Shown in pieces: positions 58,061 through 64,000 of a DNA stretch of 64,000 nucleotides. Source of the DNA: Filosporella fistucella (Eukaryota; Ascomycota; Leotiomycetes; Helotiales); contig JAQJZZ010000008.1 in the NCBI GenBank assembly GCA_030077755.1, forward strand, positions 3,596,001 through 3,660,000, written 5' to 3'. A program made the position numbers and the translations under genes. How positions within the stretch are numbered: the first letter of the stretch is position 1; the number at the start of each line of letters is the position of its first letter. The notes below the pieces were generated by a model that worked only from the letters and a program-made list of their open reading frames with translations, searched no databases and was not told the origin of the DNA.

Positions 58061-61000
58061 ATGGCGAAATTTGTGCCCCGACAGCGAAAGCACAAAGTTA
58101 TTGCGCGGCAAAAGCAAAAGGATGGCACTTCTAACAATCTCATCGATTCTAATGCTGTAGAGCATCTTCCAATTCCGAAGACTGAGGCCGAAGAGAAGAA
58201 GCAGCGCATGAGGGAGGAATTGAGGAAAGAAGGCACCAAAATTAGTGGCAAGAAAGCAAAGCGTCTAGAAAAGTACATCGATACAAAGTTGCGGAAGGAC
58301 GAAAATCGAGAGCTTATATCGCGATTGGCAAAATCCCGAACTGACACCAGCCTCTACCAGAGCAGCAAAAAGCTTGGCCAAGGTCGGGAGACAAAGAGAC
58401 AGAGACTTAGCAGAGCACTCAAAGATAATCAAGCGGGAATCGATATCGATGGGGATAATGATGAACTGCTTTTTGAGAAGATCATACCCCGGAAAAGCGA
58501 CAACGAGAGCTCCTCGGAGGGCGAAACCGAGAAACAAAAACCAGCAGGAGGTCTTTTCCAAAACGTTACCGCATTAGAAGCGCCACCAAAGCCTCTGATA
58601 AGTGTCGGTGGTGGATTGAAGCGACCTTTAGAAGTCGACGACGAAGGAAAGCCTGTGCTTAAGAAGCGGAAAAGGAGAGGAGGGGTAGATTCCAAAGTGT
58701 CTTTCAAACATGTGGCTCCAGAAGAGCCTGAATGGGAGGGCTTTAGCTCAGCTTCAGAGATGGACAGCAATACAGACACAGATGAGGATGTTTCACCCCA
58801 AGGCTACGACGACATTTCCGATGCCTCAATTGACTCAGATTCGAATGAATCTTCTGAGGCTGAGGGAGATTCTGTGAAGAGCGATTTGGACGAAAATCAC
58901 TCGTCCTCGGATAGTAGCAGTGAAGCAGAAGATGATTCTGCATCCCCCAAACCCCAGAGATCCTCTGCATTTAAAGCTTGGGCGAACCAACAGATAAATG
59001 AAGCTCTAGGGTTTCAACCGACCTCAAATATCCCCAATGCGACAGAAACTCCGACGATTGTCGGCTTCGAGCCAAGACCAATTGAACATGATCCTCTACC
59101 TGTTGAATTGCAACCCACGCCGAATGTCACCAGGAAAGCGTTTAGTGTTGCGGTAGAGAGAACACAAGAAATTCAGGATGTCCGCCTCAAGCTTCCAGTA
59201 GTTGCAGAGGAGCAGAAAATTATGGAGGCTGTCCATAATAACAATCTGGTGGTGGTGTATGGCGCTACTGGATCAGGGAAGACCACTCAGGTTCCTCAAT
59301 TTCTATTCGAAGCTGGCTACGGGTCGCCAGATTCACCAACTCCAGGAATGATTGGTGTAACTCAACCCCGAAGAGTTGCGGCTGTGAGCATGGCTAAGCG
59401 TGTTGCTGATGAAATGGGCGATCAGGGGAAAAGAGTTGCATATCAGATCCGATTTGAAGGAACAGTCAGTGCTAAAACTGCGATTAAATTCATGACAGAT
59501 GGTGTTCTTCTGCGTGAAGTGGCACAAGATATAGCATTGAGGAAATATTCCGCTATCATCATCGATGAGGCACACGAGAGAAGCGTGAACACGGATATCC
59601 TCGTGGGGATGTTGAGCCGAGTTGTCAAGCTCCGTGAAGATATGGCGAAAGAAGATGGCGCGGTCAAGCCTTTGAAACTCATCATCATGTCCGCGACTTT
59701 GAGAGTTACAGACTTCACTGAAAATTCAACACTTTTCGCCAATCCACCCCCAGTTCTCCAGGCTGAAGGGCGGCAGTATCCAGTCACAACACATTTCTCC
59801 AAAAAGACACATCATGACTTCGTCGAGGAGGCATTCAAAAAAATTAGCAGGGGCCACAAGAAATTACCTCCAGGCGGATTCCTTGTGTTTCTGACAGGTC
59901 AAAATGAAATCACTCAGCTCAGCAAACGTCTTAAGGAGGCGTTCAAGACTGGCCAAATCACCAGTGGCCTTCGAGTAGCGATCTCCTCGGAAGATGCTCC
60001 AATGGAGGCTGAAGATTTTGACTTTGGGAATACCATCGAAGAAAACAAGGATGATGATGATTACGACGAAGATGTTGATATCAATATCGACGAAGACGAA
60101 TTCGAACTTGGAGAGGCGGAACAAGATAGTGGCCCTGCCAAAATGCATGTTCTACCTTTGTATTCGCTCCTACCAACCAAAGAGCAATTAAAGGTATTTG
60201 AGCCTCCGCCCGATGGCTCTCGACTCGTTATTCTTGCAACAAATGTTGCGGAAACCAGTCTTACGATACCCGGTATCCGCTACGTGTTCGATTGTGGTAG
60301 ATCCAAAGAAAGACAATACGACCGCACAACTGGTGTCCAGAGTTTTGAAGTGGGTTGGATCAGTAAAGCCAGCGCTCAGCAGCGTGCAGGTCGTGCCGGT
60401 CGTACAGGCCCTGGACACTGTTACCGATTATATTCTTCCGCTGTTTATGAACGCGATTTCGAAGAATTTGCAGAACCCGAGATACTTCGGATGCCTATAG
60501 AAGGTGTCGTACTTCAACTCAAATCCATGAATCTTCAACACATAATTAATTTCCCTTTCCCAACCCCACCAGATCGGCAGAGTCTAGCAACCTCAGAAAA
60601 GCTATTGAGTTATTTATCTGCTTTATCACCGAAAGGACAAATTACACCAACTGGGGTGACGATGTCTATATTCCCCTTATCACCTAGATTTTCGCGAATA
60701 TTACTTGTTGGTCATATGCATCATTGTTTACCATATACAATCGCGCTCGTTGCTGGCCTTTCTGCCGCCGATATCTTCATTCCTGAAAACCAAGCTATCC
60801 CAGCCTTGGCACCTAGAGATGAGGACGCGCTGTTCACCAACGCAGATCGAATTGAGGAAGACGCACGAGACAACATCCGACGACAATTCAATAAAGTGCA
60901 GAAAAACTTTTGCTTTCTGGATGATAAATCGGATGCAATTAAACTTCTTCAAGTTGTTGGAGAGTTTGCTCACGAGCCAACAGAGGAATGGTGTCGGGCT

Positions 61001-61684
61001 CATTTTGTTCGCTTCAAAATACTGAAGGAGATTCAACAACTTAGGAAACAAATTACCGACTTGCTGCGCAACAATATTTCGAAGTTTGCTACCCTTTCTT
61101 TTGCAGACAAGCTTGATGCGCCGTCTCCGTTACAAGTAAAGGCTTTGAAGCAGATGGTAGCTGCCGGGTTTATCGATCACGTTGCTATTCGAGCTGATAT
61201 GTCACCAAATCCTCCAGATGTCAGACGAAAGCCAACTCGCGCGATCGACGTGCCATATCTTACGCTGTTCCCATCGTCAATCAAACGAGACGGCGAGGAC
61301 AAAGCAGTATACATCCATCCTGCTTCGCCCCTCGCACATATCAGTCCACAAGAGTGTCCCGAATACGTCATCTATTCATACCTTCAAAAGGCAGCACCTG
61401 CAGCTGCAACGCCAGACAAAATTCCAAGGACGCGGATGCACGCCCTCACAGACGTTACTGGAGGCCAATTGGCGGCTTTGGCGAAAGGCACACCACTCTT
61501 GCATTATGGCAAACCAATCAAGGATGTCATGCCGAAGATGAAAGGTGAAGGAGATGCAAACGTCAGGGAATGTTGGGTGATACCATACTTGAGAGCAGAA
61601 GGAGTAAGTGGTATTGGATGGCCGCTGCCAGCACGAAAAGTAACACAGAAGAAAATACCCGGCAGAGGATGGGTCGTTGAATAA
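58061..61684 (+). CDS. ECM16: DEAH-box RNA helicase Ecm16/Dhr1 (DHX37), ribosome biogenesis
   Basis: A nucleolar RNA helicase that removes U3 snoRNA from the pre-18S rRNA in small-subunit biogenesis. One exon encodes 1207 residues, matching the family. The N-terminal ~320 residues are basic and acidic low-complexity (MAKFVPRQRKHKVIARQKQK start; Ser/Asp/Glu-rich stretch around 225-300). Helicase motifs: Ia/I in VVVYGATGSGKTTQVPQFL, TQPRRVAAVSMAKRV, II as IIIDEAHERSVNTD, III as LIIMSATLRVTDFTEN, IV-V in VILATNVAETSLTIPGIRYV and VI in QQRAGRAGRTGPGHCYRLYS. Winged-helix/ratchet and OB-fold regions follow to the C-terminus. An acidic insert between motifs (DDDDYDEDVDINIDEDEFEL) is characteristic of Dhr1 relatives. 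Confidence 0.95.
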   Translation: MAKFVPRQRKHKVIARQKQKDGTSNNLIDSNAVEHLPIPKTEAEEKKQRMREELRKEGTKISGKKAKRLEKYIDTKLRKDENRELISRLAKSRTDTSLYQSSKKLGQGRETKRQRLSRALKDNQAGIDIDGDNDELLFEKIIPRKSDNESSSEGETEKQKPAGGLFQNVTALEAPPKPLISVGGGLKRPLEVDDEGKPVLKKRKRRGGVDSKVSFKHVAPEEPEWEGFSSASEMDSNTDTDEDVSPQGYDDISDASIDSDSNESSEAEGDSVKSDLDENHSSSDSSSEAEDDSASPKPQRSSAFKAWANQQINEALGFQPTSNIPNATETPTIVGFEPRPIEHDPLPVELQPTPNVTRKAFSVAVERTQEIQDVRLKLPVVAEEQKIMEAVHNNNLVVVYGATGSGKTTQVPQFLFEAGYGSPDSPTPGMIGVTQPRRVAAVSMAKRVADEMGDQGKRVAYQIRFEGTVSAKTAIKFMTDGVLLREVAQDIALRKYSAIIIDEAHERSVNTDILVGMLSRVVKLREDMAKEDGAVKPLKLIIMSATLRVTDFTENSTLFANPPPVLQAEGRQYPVTTHFSKKTHHDFVEEAFKKISRGHKKLPPGGFLVFLTGQNEITQLSKRLKEAFKTGQITSGLRVAISSEDAPMEAEDFDFGNTIEENKDDDDYDEDVDINIDEDEFELGEAEQDSGPAKMHVLPLYSLLPTKEQLKVFEPPPDGSRLVILATNVAETSLTIPGIRYVFDCGRSKERQYDRTTGVQSFEVGWISKASAQQRAGRAGRTGPGHCYRLYSSAVYERDFEEFAEPEILRMPIEGVVLQLKSMNLQHIINFPFPTPPDRQSLATSEKLLSYLSALSPKGQITPTGVTMSIFPLSPRFSRILLVGHMHHCLPYTIALVAGLSAADIFIPENQAIPALAPRDEDALFTNADRIEEDARDNIRRQFNKVQKNFCFLDDKSDAIKLLQVVGEFAHEPTEEWCRAHFVRFKILKEIQQLRKQITDLLRNNISKFATLSFADKLDAPSPLQVKALKQMVAAGFIDHVAIRADMSPNPPDVRRKPTRAIDVPYLTLFPSSIKRDGEDKAVYIHPASPLAHISPQECPEYVIYSYLQKAAPAAATPDKIPRTRMHALTDVTGGQLAALAKGTPLLHYGKPIKDVMPKMKGEGDANVRECWVIPYLRAEGVSGIGWPLPARKVTQKKIPGRGWVVE

Positions 61685-61957
61685 AGCAGTAGAAACAATC
61701 CAAGTCATTAAATCTTGGTTTTCGGGCACTTTTTGTGTGTCTGGTACATCACTAGGTTGTCATCGTGGTCATGCTGTAACGCCAGCAGCATCACTGCCTC
61801 CACTTTTGCCGGAGCGGAGTTCCGAAGATAAGCGGTGATCACTCAGTGGTGGCACTTCCTCGAGTCCCAAAGTGGGATATAGCAGGCTGTCTGATTTTCA
61901 GCTGCGCACTCTTCTTGTCTACCTACATATTTCGTCTCTTCCAAGTGTGAGGGAAGT

Positions 61958-63082
61958 ATGACTCTATTCCCAGGTGTGGCATTAGTCACTGGTGCGGCAT
62001 CAGGTAACCCAAGCCTCTTATTTTAGTTTTTGTCCACGTGATACCTGTTTTGACTTCTGCTCAAGGAATTGGTCGGGCAACAGCAATATCATTTGCTCTC
62101 GAAGGATGCTATCAAATCGCGATATGTGACCGAGATTCCGCAGGTCTCGTGGAAACAGAGAAATATATTAAAGAAGTGTCGCCTCATGCTGAGGTGCTCA
62201 TCCAGCAAGTCGATATGTTGGAAGAGGAACAGATTGAAATGATGGTGCAAGCTGCTGTAGCAAAATGGGGTCGTGTAGATTATGCTGTTAATAGTGCCGG
62301 TACGTTGCAATTTTGTCTGTCATCTGAATGTTCATGGACCAGTGTCAGGTGTAATTGGCAATAATGAGCGTTCGACATATACAAGTGCGCAACAATTTGA
62401 TCTCGTCAACAACATCAACTATCGCGGGACTTGGTTGTCGTCACGAGCCGAGCTAGCACAGATGTTGAAGCAAGAGCCTCTGCCAACGCATGATGGGAGG
62501 AAAGGCAATCGGGGAAGTATTGTCAACATTGCAAGTCAACTTGGTGTAGTATCAAGACCTAATGCTCGTGAGGACACCCCTAAAGTCTGAAGATGATGTC
62601 TAAAGGTTGCATAGCTGCATATTGTGCTTCGAAAGCAGCGGTCATATCTTTGACGAAAAGTGATGCTATTGATGTCAGTCTCACCGCAAAACCTTAAGGT
62701 ATCTAGTACTAATAACACTCTTGAAGTACTCCAAAGACAACATTCGAATCAACTGTATCTGTCCGGGTGTTATTGCGTGCGTTATTTTGGTTGGCCCTAT
62801 TCGACCATGACTAATCGATCCAGCACACCTATGACCCTATCTGATCCCGAGTTTGCAGAGGCTCTCAAACCTGCTATCGCAATAGCACCGATGGATCGGA
62901 TGGGTACGCCGCAGGAGATAGCTGATGCTTGCTTGTTCTTGTGCAGCAGCAAGGCAACTTTTGTGCAAGGTCATGCGTTGGTAGGTTACCTTCACTTCTT
63001 AAACAACATTGAAGAGCTCTGGAGACACACGTTTGGCTAATGTGTTGGCCAGGTTGTTGATGGTGGGTATGTCATCAACTGA
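61958..63082 (+). CDS. Short-chain dehydrogenase/reductase
   Basis: A classical SDR oxidoreductase using NAD(P)H, substrate unknown. Seven exons (61958-62003, 62066-62299, 62349-62567, 62606-62673, 62727-62775, 62823-62980, 63053-63082) give 267 residues. The cofactor motif TGAASGIGRA is rebuilt across intron 1. Next are CDRDSAGL, then NSAG (usual NNAG), catalytic Ser in GSIVNIASQLG and the Tyr-x-x-x-Lys pair in AAYCASKAAVISL. INCICPGVIATPM and the C-terminal VVDGGYVIN are family standards. An Asp in AICDRD at the end of beta-2 suggests NAD preference. The six short introns, including 49- and 68-base exons, would easily be misannotated. No pathway neighbours are present. Confidence 0.88.
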
Positions 63083-63874
63083 GCTGTAAGATGTAGACAT
63101 GGAAATGGTATGGGCACTGCAATACAGAAATTTCATTCTGTGTTTTGACTGCTTAAGTTCCAAAGACTTTTGAAAATTACCCCGAATCCAAATACCACAC
63201 TGTAAGTGCGGCAATGATTACTCATATTTTTGTAGCCAAGAGAGGAGAATGCACAGAATTCTGTATCCTTGCAATCTTCCTGAGCGCATCCAGTAAAGTC
63301 CTCCGTTTTTGCATGCTCATCATTACTCTTCAAGTCCAATCATTTCCTATCCTCGAGTAATCATATCCCTACTCTTCCAATTAATAGAGCTTTTGTTGGA
63401 GTCTGACAACTGTTGCAAGTCTCTCGGAGTATGGTGTGACCGTCGGACTATCTCAACTCCGCGAGGCGCCTTGGAATCAAGCCTTGAGGATCTCCGATTT
63501 ACAATGAGTATTTAGTCTTGCTGAGTGAGATCTCCGGTGGCGTTGCCACAGGAGCTGATTTCGTGGAGAACATGTGGAAATCTGAGGAAAGTCACTCCGG
63601 GAGGCGTCGAAGGCTTGAGGTGGTGGGACTTTCCCCCGGTTTGTGGCAGGCCTTGGCATGGTAAGATATGCTGGTGGAATCCATACCTACCATTTTGTAC
63701 AGATCATTCAAGGTAAGCTGTGCATAATCTGTAAAGTGGAAAGGAAATGGTGAAATGCCACGAAGAACCGTCTTATGTTCTATTTACGTATGTACAGTTC
63801 CGTTTCCGTTGATCCCCGCAGTCCTCTCCTCATCTTGCAATGAACCAATTCCCTCCTTTGCGGCTCGGCTCGGC
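63083..63874. other. Convergent intergenic region
   Basis: About 790 bases between the SDR stop and the 3' end of the edge gene. Short open frames on both strands have no motif. Nothing further is recognised. Confidence 0.4.
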
Positions 63875-64000
63875 TCATTTTTTGATAGTAAGGGCGAACA
63901 CTCCACCACTACCTCCGACATACATTACGTCCTTATCCTTCTCTGTCCTTCCGAAGGCACACGAAGTCGAGCCCGATACCGTAGCCACAGATGTAGGTTT
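63875..64000 (-). CDS. 3' end of a gene cut by the window edge (possible SMP-30/gluconolactonase-like)
   Basis: The last 42 codons of a minus-strand frame are visible, ending ALTIKK and TGA at 63877-63875. The piece SGSTSCAFGRTEKDKDVMYV with GGSGGVFAL looks like the last blade of a beta-propeller such as fungal SMP-30/gluconolactonase-type proteins, where TSCAFGR-DxxxLYV motifs close the domain. The rest lies beyond 64000, so the family call is tentative. Confidence 0.5.
   Translation of the reverse strand, partial: KPTSVATVSGSTSCAFGRTEKDKDVMYVGGSGGVFALTIKK

Noticed and set aside
1..64000. tRNA, rRNA, CRISPR and complete transposase or reverse-transcriptase genes
   Set aside because: None was recognised by eye. 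A tRNAscan or RepeatMasker run would be decisive and was not available.

Overview
The window is nuclear DNA of a filamentous ascomycete (Pezizomycotina). The genes are cut by short introns of about 40-90 bases with GT(A/G)AGT-type donors, CTGAC/CTAAC-type branch sites and YAG acceptors. Gene content fits: the NADPH-oxidase regulator noxR, an NCS1 permease, a fungal rhodopsin-fold (PTH11-like) membrane protein, a secreted GH5 cellulase, GH3 N-acetylglucosaminidase and a GPI-type wall protein. A leotiomycete-like fungus is a guess from overall feel, not something shown here. All coordinates come from reading splice sites and frames by eye. Function calls rest on remembered family motifs; no database search was run.

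Left part (0.9-21.8 kb): conserved housekeeping genes, mostly in divergent pairs with alternating strands. They are mitochondrial ribosomal protein uL13m / copper chaperone CCS1, then noxR after a 3.5-kb gene-free stretch, a hemerythrin-domain protein, CDC123 / CWC21, peroxisomal enoyl-CoA isomerase / PET100, the YebC-like mitochondrial activator DPC29 / the 2050-residue HEAT-repeat protein LAA1. Many act in mitochondria or peroxisomes.

Middle part (22-43 kb): an accessory, surface- and nutrient-oriented stretch with larger gaps. It has a GH5 endoglucanase, a rhodopsin-fold membrane protein, an intronless bacterial-type alpha/beta hydrolase (haloperoxidase-like), a secreted-type adenosine deaminase relative (ADGF), a broken Atg22-like transporter gene, a GH3 NagZ-like glycosidase fused to GNAT acetyltransferase modules, a membrane-anchored pepsin-fold protein that lacks its first catalytic Asp, and a repeat-built GPI-type wall protein.

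Right part (43.7-64 kb): MED6 and an RS-tailed MMTAG-family protein (divergent), a 1773-residue GHKL/HSP90-like ATPase ending in an HExxH motif, a small inverted-repeat element abutting the stop codon of an NCS1 permease, a 2-oxoglutarate oxygenase, proteasome chaperone PAC3-like / the DEAH helicase ECM16 (divergent), a short-chain dehydrogenase, and the 3' end of a further gene at the edge.

The best leads are the GHKL-HExxH protein, the element that completes the permease stop codon, the alternating-repeat wall protein, the degenerate aspartic protease, and the Atg22-like pseudogene. No tRNA, rRNA or CRISPR was recognised.
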